Shown here piece after piece: positions 1 through 8,425 of a stretch of 64,000 bases of DNA. Position 1 is the stretch's first letter, and the number at the start of each line of letters is the position of its first letter. The stretch comes from CAVVEQ01 sp963747315. GTDB taxonomy: Bacteria > Chloroflexota > Anaerolineae > Anaerolineales > Anaerolineaceae. The position numbers were made by a program, and so were the translations under genes. The notes under the pieces are model-generated. The model was not told where the DNA came from, searched no databases, and saw nothing but the letters and a program-made list of their open reading frames with translations. The stretch lies in NCBI GenBank assembly GCA_963747315.1, contig CAVVEQ010000005.1, forward strand, positions 1-64,000, in the 5' to 3' direction.

Positions 1-2
1 GA

Positions 3-80
3 TTGCCAGGTTATACCCCGGGCGAGGTTCCCGATGATGTGGGCGATGGTCCAAACAAACCGGAAGCGAAGGTAAGCTAG
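3..80 (+). CDS. Possible C-terminal tail of a gene entering from the left
   Basis: Frame 3 is open from the window edge to a TAG at 78-80 and gives a 25-residue Pro/Gly/Asp-rich tail (LPGYTPGEVPDDVGDG...). The composition looks like a real protein end, but no family can be recognised from so little, and chance openness is possible. About 120 bases of AT-rich non-coding sequence follow before the aminopeptidase gene. Confidence 0.3.
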   Translation: MPGYTPGEVPDDVGDGPNKPEAKVS

Positions 81-202
81 GTTTCCCTTGATCGTTTTGG
101 GGAGCGGATTTGAAAATACTATTAAAAAATTCCCTAACTGGGGTTTGGCACTAAATCGAACAATTGAAGTACGAAATTTAGAATTTATCTGGAGGTTTGA
201 AG

Positions 203-1654
203 ATGGAAATAAAAATCGATTCCGGTGATATTCTTCAATCACAAAGCGAACTGGCTGTGCTGGGCTGCTATGAGGACGTCTCTTTACCGCCTTCCGTAGC
301 CACCCTGCTGGAACCTGGTGATTTCAAAGGTTTAAACGGGCAGACGCTGCTGCTCTACCCGCGCGGAGCAGTTGCTCCAAAAAGACTCCTGCTCGTTGGC
401 CTGGGAAAACGCGAAAAAGCGTCCCCGGAGATGATCCGGCGTGAAAGCGCAACAGCCATCAAGGAAGCCCAAAAACTCAAGGTCGACAAGGTAACCGTTA
501 GCGTGAATGGTGAAATTGGAATCGATGCAGAATCTGCAGCCCAGGCTTTTGCAGAGGGAATCGAGCTGGGGGCGTATCGTTTTTGGCGGTACCGCACCGG
601 TTTAAGCGAAGACCAAACTTTCAAGGTCTGCGAAACGACCATATTCACAAAAACAAATGAGCAGAGCTCAGCCGGCGTTGCCACCGGTCAGGTGATCGCC
701 CGCGGTGTGAATTTTGCCCGCGACCTTGTCAATGGGCCGGGCTACGCCATGCACCCTCCCGAGATGGGGGAAGAGGCGGTGAAACTCGGGAAGCGATTGG
801 GGCTGAAAGTGACTGTTTTGGATATGACCCAACTTATTGAAAAGGGTTTTGGCGGGATTCTTGCGGTGGGCAAAGGCTCGGAACACGAACCACGATTCAT
901 CGTGATGGAGTATGGGGAGCCAAAAAACGGCACGCCTACTATTTGCCTGGTCGGTAAAGGTCTGACGTTCGACTCGGGTGGGTTATCCCTCAAACCAGCC
1001 GAAGCAATGGAAACCATGAAATCTGATATGGGCGGCGCAGGGGCGGTTTTCGGCGCCATGCAGGTTGCAGCGGAGCTGAAGCTGCCGCTGCACCTGGTGG
1101 GATTGGTTTCCGCAGCCGAAAACATGCCCAGTTCCAACGCTTACCGTCCCGGTGATATTGTGAAATCCCTCAGCGGCAAGACCATCGAAGTGCTCAACAC
1201 CGATGCCGAAGGCCGCATCATCCTCTCCGATGCGCTCTTCTACGCGCAGCGCTACAATCCTGTTGCGATCGTGGAGCTCTCCACGCTCACCGGAGCAATC
1301 ATCATCGCGTTGGGTTCCCACGCGACCGGTTTGTTTGCCACCAACCAGGACCTGGCGGATAAGCTCATCCGGGCTGGGGAAGCTTCTGCGGAGCGCGTCT
1401 GGCAATTCCCGATGTGGGAGGAGTATCACCAGATGGTAAAAAGCGAGATCGCCGATCTTAAAAACCTGGCCGGACGCCCAGCGGGTTCCATCACCGCCGG
1501 AACCTTCCTGGCAGCTTTCACGGGCGATTTTCCGTTCGCCCACCTCGATGTCGCCGGCACTGCCTGGAATGACCGCCCGCTGAAACCGTACGATACTCTC
1601 GGGTGCCACCGGTGTGGGTGTGCGCCTGCTGATAGAATTCCTAAGGCAATATAA
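203..1654 (+). CDS. pepA: Leucyl aminopeptidase, M17 family (3' end frameshifted)
   Basis: Cytosolic M17 zinc/manganese aminopeptidase that removes N-terminal residues from peptides. The C-terminal catalytic domain carries the family signature NTDAEGR (about residues 332-338) and the metal/catalytic segment VGKGLTFDSGG (K252, D257). I chose ATG 203 because GGAGG lies 7 bases upstream; a TTG at 197 is too close to that site. The last 18 residues read as out-of-family Cys-rich sequence. In the next frame the same DNA gives the expected ending GATGVGVRLLIEFLRQYN with a stop at 1656-1658, so there is a one-base indel near 1596-1601. The neighbouring AbgT transporter suggests a role in using imported peptide-like compounds (inference). 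Confidence 0.93.
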   Translation: MEIKIDSGDILQSQSELAVLGCYEDVSLPPSVATLLEPGDFKGLNGQTLLLYPRGAVAPKRLLLVGLGKREKASPEMIRRESATAIKEAQKLKVDKVTVSVNGEIGIDAESAAQAFAEGIELGAYRFWRYRTGLSEDQTFKVCETTIFTKTNEQSSAGVATGQVIARGVNFARDLVNGPGYAMHPPEMGEEAVKLGKRLGLKVTVLDMTQLIEKGFGGILAVGKGSEHEPRFIVMEYGEPKNGTPTICLVGKGLTFDSGGLSLKPAEAMETMKSDMGGAGAVFGAMQVAAELKLPLHLVGLVSAAENMPSSNAYRPGDIVKSLSGKTIEVLNTDAEGRIILSDALFYAQRYNPVAIVELSTLTGAIIIALGSHATGLFATNQDLADKLIRAGEASAERVWQFPMWEEYHQMVKSEIADLKNLAGRPAGSITAGTFLAAFTGDFPFAHLDVAGTAWNDRPLKPYDTLGCHRCGCAPADRIPKAI

Positions 1655-1703
1655 TTAATATACCTTTTTAAAAATGATTTTTCACTAAGTATTGGAGGAA
1701 ACA

Positions 1704-3356
1704 ATGACCGCAAAACCTGCAGCAGATCTGGGGAAACCATCATTCATGGACAAATTGCTGAACACCGTCGAACGGGTAGGCAACAAAGTACCTCATCCGG
1801 TGCTGATGTTTTCGTATCTCATCGTCGGGGTCATTGTTCTTTCAGCCATCCTGTCGCTCCTGGGTGTCAGCGTCACAGAGCAGATTGCAGTTCCGGTTTC
1901 GGTACCGGTGACACCCGATTTTTACGAGGATGTCACCGAATACTCGCTTTCGGGAGCTGGGACTGAGGATGTCGACTACGAAATCAAGGAACAGACCGTT
2001 TCCATCGAAAGCTTGTTGAGCATTGACGGCATCCGCTTCCTGTTTACTTCCTTCGTTCCTAACTTCCAGGGTTTCGGCGCGCTGGCCGTTACACTCATCG
2101 CCATGATGGGCGCTGGCGCGGCCGAAGTCGCCGGACTGATGGCCGCCCTGATCCGCAAGCTGGTCAAGGTCGCTCCCCGTTCGTTGATTGTCTACCTTAT
2201 CATCCTAGTCGGCGTACTATCAAGCGTCGCCTCGGACGCGGGCTACCTGATCCTGATTCCCCTGGGTGCGGCGGCTTTCCTGGCTGTAGGGCGGCATCCA
2301 ATTGCCGGCCTGGCAGCTGGTTTTGGCGGCGTTGCTGCTGTCTTCATGGCCAACGTGATCCCAACACCAAGTGATGCCATGCTGATCGAGATTACCAACG
2401 AAGCCATCGCGCTGACCGGTGGTGCGCCGATCTCCATCACGGCCGACTACTTCTTCCAGGCCGCCTCAGCCCTCCTGATGACCGTAGTCGTCGGGGTTGT
2501 CATCATAAAGGTCGTTGAGCCGCGTCTGGGTAAATACGATCCCTCGGAAGCGGGCGATCCCGAACAGGCTGCAGCGACTGAGGAACTCGATCCGGCTGTC
2601 GAAGCCCGCGGGTTGCGCCGGGCTGGTTGGGCCTTCCTGGTCGTACTGGGTATTGTCCTGCTCGCCACCGTCCCGCCAGGTGCACCCCTGCGCGATCCCG
2701 TAACGGGCTCGATCATTGGCCAAACGCCCTTCATGGGCAGCTTGCTGTTCATCGTGATGCTGTGCTTCCTGGTTCCCGGCATTGCCTATGGCACCGCGAC
2801 CGGAAAATATAAAGGACCCAACGACGTTATCGCCGCGGTGGTCAAAACCTTTTCGGGTTTGGCCGGGCTGATCTTCATGTTGCTTTTGATCAGCCAGTTC
2901 ATCGCCTACTTCAACTACTCCAACATACCGTCCGTCCTAGCCACCACGCTTGCCAGCGCGCTGGGACAGGCCGGCATTTCTGCAATCCCGTTGATAATTG
3001 GTTTCGTGCTGGTGATCGTTCTGCTCGACTTCATCATTCCGGGTTCATTACCCAAGTGGGCGATCTTCGCACCCATCTTTGTTCCGCTCTTTATCCAGCT
3101 TAATGTCCCGGCACAGACGGTGTTTGCCGCCTACCGTGTCGGCGATTCACCCATAAACACGCTCACTCCCCTGATGGTGTACTTCCCTGTGATCGTCGCT
3201 TTCGCTCAGCGCTATAAGAAGAGCTCGGGGGTTGGGTCGTTGGTGGCACTGATGTTGCCTGTGTCAGCTGCTGTTTTGCTCGTTTGGCTGGTTTTTCTCA
3301 TCCTGTGGTTCGTATTGGGCATCCCCCTCGGGCCTGGGTACCCGGTGCGGTTCTAA
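1704..3356 (+). CDS. AbgT-family transporter (p-aminobenzoyl-glutamate/antimetabolite type)
   Basis: Polytopic inner-membrane protein of about 550 residues with roughly a dozen hydrophobic segments. It is typical of AbgT/MtrF transporters: the N-terminal start with PHPVLMF, the segment SSVASDAGYLILIPLGA, and the re-entrant PTPSDAML and PGSLPKWAIFAPIFVPL regions. Family members move p-aminobenzoyl-glutamate or export sulfonamides. ATG 1704 is preferred because GGAGG lies 5 bases upstream. The gene follows the aminopeptidase by about 45 bases, so the pair is probably one transcript. An extracytoplasmic insert at about residues 60-105 is acidic and variable. The substrate is not determinable here. 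Confidence 0.88.
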   Translation: MTAKPAADLGKPSFMDKLLNTVERVGNKVPHPVLMFSYLIVGVIVLSAILSLLGVSVTEQIAVPVSVPVTPDFYEDVTEYSLSGAGTEDVDYEIKEQTVSIESLLSIDGIRFLFTSFVPNFQGFGALAVTLIAMMGAGAAEVAGLMAALIRKLVKVAPRSLIVYLIILVGVLSSVASDAGYLILIPLGAAAFLAVGRHPIAGLAAGFGGVAAVFMANVIPTPSDAMLIEITNEAIALTGGAPISITADYFFQAASALLMTVVVGVVIIKVVEPRLGKYDPSEAGDPEQAAATEELDPAVEARGLRRAGWAFLVVLGIVLLATVPPGAPLRDPVTGSIIGQTPFMGSLLFIVMLCFLVPGIAYGTATGKYKGPNDVIAAVVKTFSGLAGLIFMLLLISQFIAYFNYSNIPSVLATTLASALGQAGISAIPLIIGFVLVIVLLDFIIPGSLPKWAIFAPIFVPLFIQLNVPAQTVFAAYRVGDSPINTLTPLMVYFPVIVAFAQRYKKSSGVGSLVALMLPVSAAVLLVWLVFLILWFVLGIPLGPGYPVRF

Positions 3357-3443
3357 TGAGCGTCTATCCAGCAAGCTAGCGAATTTATTATCGATCTACG
3401 ATTGGTAGATGTTTAAATCCATTTATTGACGGGAGATCTTTAA

Positions 3444-4226
3444 ATGTTCGAAACCCACCCCATAGACAATCTGCCAATATGGGCTGTCTATCTCCTCACC
3501 GTAATAATCCTGTACCTCGCCGCTGAAGCCGGGTTCCGCCTGGGCGGATTCGTCCAAAAGCGTTGGCCGGATCAGGCTGAGGCAGGGGTTGGAACGGTAG
3601 TGGGTGCTGCACTGGCTCTGCTGGGTTTTTTGCTTGCCTTCATTACAGGTGTCGGATTGGATAATTTCAACCAAAGGCGGCACCTGGTCGTTCTGGAAGC
3701 TGATGTGATCGGTACCACCTATTTACGGGCAGGATACTTGGCTTCCCCCTATGGAGAGGATTCTCGCAAACTCTTGAAGGAATATGTGGATATCCGGCTG
3801 GAAGCACTGAAACCTGGCAATTTAATCAATGCCATTACCCGGTCAGAAGAAATCCATGTGGAGTTATGGTTGATTGGAGAAAAAGCCGCCCAAGAGAGCC
3901 CGAACCCAATCACTGCGTTATATGTTTCATCTTTAAACGAGATGATCGATCTGCATTCGCAACGTATACAGGCAGAGCTGGGGTTCCGGGTTCCGCAAGC
4001 GTTAACAATGGGTTTGTTTTTGGTAGCGATCCTGACGATGATCCTCATCGGTGTGCACGACGGCTACCGGGTAAAGCATAATGTCCTGGCCCTGATCATG
4101 GTCATCCTGATCGTATCGGTGGTCTTCCTGCTAATCATAGAACTGGACCGGTCCAACGTGGGATTGCTGCAGGTACCCCAGAAAGCCCTGATCGATCTGC
4201 AGCAGGAATTGAACCGCTTCCCTTAA
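3444..4226 (+). CDS. DUF4239/bestrophin-like membrane protein
   Basis: 260 residues with two N-terminal hydrophobic segments (about 12-30 and 50-75), a soluble middle of about 100 residues, and two C-terminal membrane segments (about 190-208, 215-235). This layout, with a conserved-looking GFLLAFITG segment before a charged helix, matches the DUF4239 (bestrophin-like) family. Its function is not established. GGGAG lies 8 bases before the ATG. No catalytic residues are evident. Confidence 0.6.
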   Translation: MFETHPIDNLPIWAVYLLTVIILYLAAEAGFRLGGFVQKRWPDQAEAGVGTVVGAALALLGFLLAFITGVGLDNFNQRRHLVVLEADVIGTTYLRAGYLASPYGEDSRKLLKEYVDIRLEALKPGNLINAITRSEEIHVELWLIGEKAAQESPNPITALYVSSLNEMIDLHSQRIQAELGFRVPQALTMGLFLVAILTMILIGVHDGYRVKHNVLALIMVILIVSVVFLLIIELDRSNVGLLQVPQKALIDLQQELNRFP

Positions 4227-4360
4227 AAATCCACGCGATGCATCCAAAGAAGGCATGGGTAACGCCAGCTTGTTTTGTTCTTACACTCAAACCCCTCAGA
4301 TTTGGGCGAGTACCTCGAAGAGTATTCAGCACTATCAGGAATTCGAATTGAGGGCAGCCG

Positions 4361-6139
4361 ATGAATTCTAAAGTTTTCCAATCATTTATCTTCTTAATAC
4401 TGGCTACAATCCTAGCTGGATGCGCCTTACCCAAGAATGACTCTACCGTATCTCCAGGTACAATCCTGCCATCCGGAAAACCCACCGCAACGATCGCTCA
4501 GCCCCAGGCTCAACAGGGACCTGGCGATCTCCCCAAGGCAGTGGAATACAACCTGGGCGAAACTACCATCACCCAGGAATGGTTCCCAGAGGGTAACCGA
4601 TTCCGGGATATGCCGGTTCGTCTGAATGGCATTATCGCGGTGCCAGAAGAAGGGGACGGTCCTTTCCCGGTTGTCGTAATTCTACACGGCAATCATCCCG
4701 GCTGCCCCACTCTGGAAGGCGATATGTTCGACCGCTGGCCGTGCGATCCAGCAGTTGAGCGGCGCAATTACCAGGGGTTCGAATACCTTGCGCGCGAGCT
4801 GGCAGCGGAAGGCTACGTTGCGCTTTCGATCAATATAAATGCCGATAACACTTTCGGGTTCGGAGAGCCAAACCACATTGAACGCTTTCAGCAGCTTGTG
4901 GACCTGCACCTCAAAGCTCTTGCCGTTGCTTCTGATGGCGGTGAAAATCAATTTGGAGTGGACCTCACCGGTCGAGCCGACCTGCACCGGCTGGCTTTCA
5001 TTGGTCATTCGCAAGGCGCGGAAGGAGCTTATTTTCTGACACAGTTGGAGCAGCTGGATGGGGAAGAATCTTTCGAGCGGTTGGGATTTGGCCCTGTTTA
5101 TGGCATGATCCTTGTGGCACCATCGGCGAACTATGGCGGTGCAACTGCAGCCCGCGTGCCACTATCTGTGATCCTACCCTCCTGCGATGGCGATGTTTTC
5201 AGCCAGGATGGACAGCTTTTTTATGAGATCACGCGCATCGATCCCCAACACGGTTCCTGGGCCTCATCTGTCTGGCTGGAGCGTGCCAATCATAATTACT
5301 TTAATTCGACCCTGGAGGATGAAAGCCTGGTACGCCAGGGCAGACCGGATTGCGAACCTCTTTTGACTACAAACGACCAGCAGGTTTTTCTTGGCGGGTA
5401 TGCAGTGGACTTTTTATCAGCGGCTTTCAACCAGGACCCCGCCGCGATGTCACGGTTGGGAATGGAACCCGGATCTGTTTCGCCGGATACGCTCCAGGGG
5501 TTTCCCGCGCGCGTTGCTGCCCTTGCAGCTCCTTCCGACCGGTTCCCCTTGCTGCTTCCCGCGGATGTTTCCGAGTTGACTAAAAACCTCCCGGGCGGTA
5601 GCGTGACTGCAGAGAACGTTAAGCTCACTTACTGCGAAATGGGGTACTTCGTACCCTCGATGAAGCCGGGCAGCGAACCCTGTAAGCGGGTGAACCTGGT
5701 CATTCCCGGTCACCCGTCTATGATCGTAGTTTCCTGGCCGCAGCAAGACTCTGCCTTGCGCTTCTCGTTGCCAGCAGGGAGCGATATCAGTGATTACGCC
5801 TCCGTCAGTCTGCGCACAGCATTGGATCCACTCTCCCCGTTGAACCAGCCAGGCGCGACCCAGGCATTTTCAATCCAGATAACCGACAGCCAGGGGAAAA
5901 CCGCAACAGTTCAAACACAGTCGGATGAACCAGCATTGCGCTTCCCGGAAGGCTATCTGGAGGAAAATGATACCTTCGAAGGTGGCTGGTTTACCGGCCG
6001 GGTACCCCTGACATCCATCCGTGTGCCATTGCGCGCATTCAAGGGAGTGGACCTATCGGACGTCCGCGAGATAGGTCTGGTTTTTGACCAAAATCCAAGC
6101 GGTACCCTTTTTATCAGCGATGTGGAGTTGGTGAGGTAA
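4361..6139 (+). CDS. Lipoprotein alpha/beta hydrolase
   Basis: 592 residues. A signal peptide ends in the lipobox LAGC (lipid-modified Cys21), followed by a low-complexity Pro/Thr/Gln linker, so the protein is anchored on the outer face of the membrane. The hydrolase core has the oxyanion-region motif VVVILHGNHPG and the nucleophile elbow GHSQG (Ser217). The C-terminal 150 residues look like a beta-sandwich carbohydrate- or partner-binding module ending in a regular strand (GTLFISDVELVR). Esterase or lipase activity is inferred and the substrate is unknown. It seems monocistronic, with a terminator just downstream. Confidence 0.8.
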   Translation: MNSKVFQSFIFLILATILAGCALPKNDSTVSPGTILPSGKPTATIAQPQAQQGPGDLPKAVEYNLGETTITQEWFPEGNRFRDMPVRLNGIIAVPEEGDGPFPVVVILHGNHPGCPTLEGDMFDRWPCDPAVERRNYQGFEYLARELAAEGYVALSININADNTFGFGEPNHIERFQQLVDLHLKALAVASDGGENQFGVDLTGRADLHRLAFIGHSQGAEGAYFLTQLEQLDGEESFERLGFGPVYGMILVAPSANYGGATAARVPLSVILPSCDGDVFSQDGQLFYEITRIDPQHGSWASSVWLERANHNYFNSTLEDESLVRQGRPDCEPLLTTNDQQVFLGGYAVDFLSAAFNQDPAAMSRLGMEPGSVSPDTLQGFPARVAALAAPSDRFPLLLPADVSELTKNLPGGSVTAENVKLTYCEMGYFVPSMKPGSEPCKRVNLVIPGHPSMIVVSWPQQDSALRFSLPAGSDISDYASVSLRTALDPLSPLNQPGATQAFSIQITDSQGKTATVQTQSDEPALRFPEGYLEENDTFEGGWFTGRVPLTSIRVPLRAFKGVDLSDVREIGLVFDQNPSGTLFISDVELVR

Positions 6140-6203
6140 ACGAATTAAAGAAATTTATTGAGATTACCAATCAGCGGGTAAAAATATTTCGCAAATATAA
6201 AAT

Positions 6204-6236
6204 GGGAAGCAAATTTCAGACACGCTTCCTTTTTTG
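6204..6236 (+). terminator. Intrinsic terminator after the lipoprotein hydrolase
   Basis: GGGAAGC (6204-6210) pairs with GCTTCCT (6224-6230) around a 13-base loop and is followed by six T residues. It separates the hydrolase gene from the kdp operon. Confidence 0.7.
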
Positions 6237-6584
6237 ATGCTATTTAATCCAAATTTGAATATTGTACATAAGTTGGAATTTTCCGAGAAAAACCAGTAAT
6301 TAACGACAAATGAAATTATGGTTTTTCCTATTAGATTTATTGGAAATCAATTGACCTCGTTTTCTCCAATTTCAATTAAATCGATCATTCGGAAATGTTA
6401 GAAAATAATCCCCATATTTCATTTTTTATTTATAACAACCTGAATTCCTGAGCTGAATCTAGGCTTCTTGACGAAATCTTGACGAGAATTCACGATTTCT
6501 TGTCCATTTATTAATACATATATGGATAAATTTCAATAGTGGCTAGAAACGCCGTTACTTACTGGTTGATTTTTTCTGGGGTAA
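6237..6584. other. AT-rich intergenic region before the kdp operon
   Basis: About 350 bases with no plausible gene, much richer in A/T than its surroundings. Upstream control of kdp by KdpE should act here. Two TTGACG direct repeats occur near 6468-6485 and TATATGG near 6520, but no promoter with clear spacing could be fixed. Confidence 0.5.
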
Positions 6585-8423
6585 ATGCGAACCGCAAAAA
6601 AGAATTTATGGATGTCAAAGCATGACAATCTTTATAGGCATTCTCTCAATTGGGTTATTGGTCTATTTGTTTGTCTCTTTATTCAAACCGGAATGGTTCG
6701 GATGAATGATCTTAGTTGGCTATCATTTCTATTCTATTTAATCGTGCTGCTTGCACTGGTTAAACCATTGGGCGCATATATGGCATTGGTTTTTCAAGGA
6801 GAGCGCACCTGGCTTTCCCCAATCTTATCGCCCTTTGAAAAATTCCTCCTACGGATGGAAGGGGTCGATCCTTCGGAGGAAATGAACTGGAAGACCTACG
6901 CGACAGCCATTCTGTTATTCAATCTGGTCGGGTTTATCTTTGTTTTCGGTCTACTTTGCCTTCAACAGTACTTACCATTAAATCCTCAATCATTTAGAAA
7001 TACTTCACTTGATCTGGCGTTCAATACCGCTGTCAGCTTCGTCAGTAATACAAACTGGCAGAATTACGCAGGAGAATCCACCCTGAGCTACCTATCCCAG
7101 ATGCTGGGGTTAACCGTTCAGAATTTTCTTTCCGCCGCAACCGGGATTACTGTTCTGTTGGCTTTGATCCGTGGTTTTTCGCGGCACAATACGGAAAAAC
7201 TAGGTAATTTTTGGAGTGACCTCAACAGATCAATACTATATGTTCTTCTTCCCCTTTCCCTGCTCGTTTCCATTCTGCTTGTTTCTCAAGGAGTAATCCA
7301 GAATTTTCAACAATACCGCGAAATACCGACTCTGGATCAGACTACCGGAAATAGTATACAGATCCTTCCCCAAGGCCCGGCTGCATCCCAAATCGCCATC
7401 AAAATGTTGGGGACAAATGGCGGGGGGTATTTCAACACTAATTCTTCCCACCCCTTCGAGAATCCAACCCCCATTTCGAATTTTATCGAAATGCTATCCA
7501 TTCTATTAATCCCCGCTGCATTGACCTACACCTTTGGCAAAATGATCGGGGATTCGCGCCAGGGATGGGCACTTTTCACGGTGATGATTGTTCTCTTTGT
7601 GATAATGACCGTGGTCGCAATCCATGCTGAAATCCAGGGAAATCCCAATTTAGCAACCATGGGAATAGATCAATCTGCAGGAAATATGGAAGGAAAAGAG
7701 GTTCGGTTTGGAGCAGTGAATTCCGCCATCTGGGCAACTGCCACCACAGCGGCATCCAATGGATCGGTAAACGCAATGCATGATTCATTTTCGCCCCTCG
7801 GAGGGATGGTTGCACTATGGATGATGATGCTTGGCGAAGTTGTATTTGGTGGAGTGGGTTCCGGTTTATATGGAATGCTGGCATTTGTGATCATAGCGGT
7901 GTTTGTGGCTGGGTTGATGGTCGGACGTACACCGGAATACCTTGGTAAGAAAATTGAAATTTTTGAGATGAAAATGTCGACGATCATCGTTCTAATCCCG
8001 GTGATCACAGTTCTCTTTGGAACAGCAATTGCGTTAATATCGCCGGCCGGTCGGGCTGGCATCTTTAATTCCGGACCTCAAGGTTTCAGTGAAGTCCTCT
8101 ACGCATTTACCTCCGCAGCCAACAACAATGGATCTGCATTTGCTGGATTAAGCGGGAATAACGTGTTTTATAACATTTCACTCGGAATCGCAATGATTAT
8201 GGGTAGGTTCATTCTGCTCGTTGCTGCCCTGGCAATTGCAGGGTCATTAACGGTCAAAAAGAAATTGCCCACAACAATTGGCACTCTTCCCACTCATAAT
8301 CTTCTATTCATAGGTTGGCTTGCAGGCGTCATCATCATTGTCGGTGCTTTGAGCTTTTTACCTGCACTAGCGCTTGGGCCGATTGTCCAGCATCTTCTGT
8401 TGGGAACAGGGACTTTGTTTTAA
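6585..8423 (+). CDS. kdpA: Potassium-translocating subunit KdpA
   Basis: Membrane channel-like subunit of the Kdp K+ pump. Family hallmarks are the selectivity-filter region GTNGGGYFNTNSSHPFENP, the segment SNTNWQNYAGEST and the late NNNGSAFAGL loop. As drawn it has 612 residues, longer than usual (about 555-600). The first 39 residues add an extra hydrophobic segment (about 22-38) not expected in KdpA. The family-like start is Met40 at 6702 (MNDLSWLSFLFYLIVLLALVKPLG). ATG 6585 has a GGGG stretch a few bases upstream, 6702 has no clear ribosome site, so the start is uncertain. First gene of the operon. Confidence 0.92.
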   Translation: MRTAKKNLWMSKHDNLYRHSLNWVIGLFVCLFIQTGMVRMNDLSWLSFLFYLIVLLALVKPLGAYMALVFQGERTWLSPILSPFEKFLLRMEGVDPSEEMNWKTYATAILLFNLVGFIFVFGLLCLQQYLPLNPQSFRNTSLDLAFNTAVSFVSNTNWQNYAGESTLSYLSQMLGLTVQNFLSAATGITVLLALIRGFSRHNTEKLGNFWSDLNRSILYVLLPLSLLVSILLVSQGVIQNFQQYREIPTLDQTTGNSIQILPQGPAASQIAIKMLGTNGGGYFNTNSSHPFENPTPISNFIEMLSILLIPAALTYTFGKMIGDSRQGWALFTVMIVLFVIMTVVAIHAEIQGNPNLATMGIDQSAGNMEGKEVRFGAVNSAIWATATTAASNGSVNAMHDSFSPLGGMVALWMMMLGEVVFGGVGSGLYGMLAFVIIAVFVAGLMVGRTPEYLGKKIEIFEMKMSTIIVLIPVITVLFGTAIALISPAGRAGIFNSGPQGFSEVLYAFTSAANNNGSAFAGLSGNNVFYNISLGIAMIMGRFILLVAALAIAGSLTVKKKLPTTIGTLPTHNLLFIGWLAGVIIIVGALSFLPALALGPIVQHLLLGTGTLF

Positions 8424-8425
8424 TC

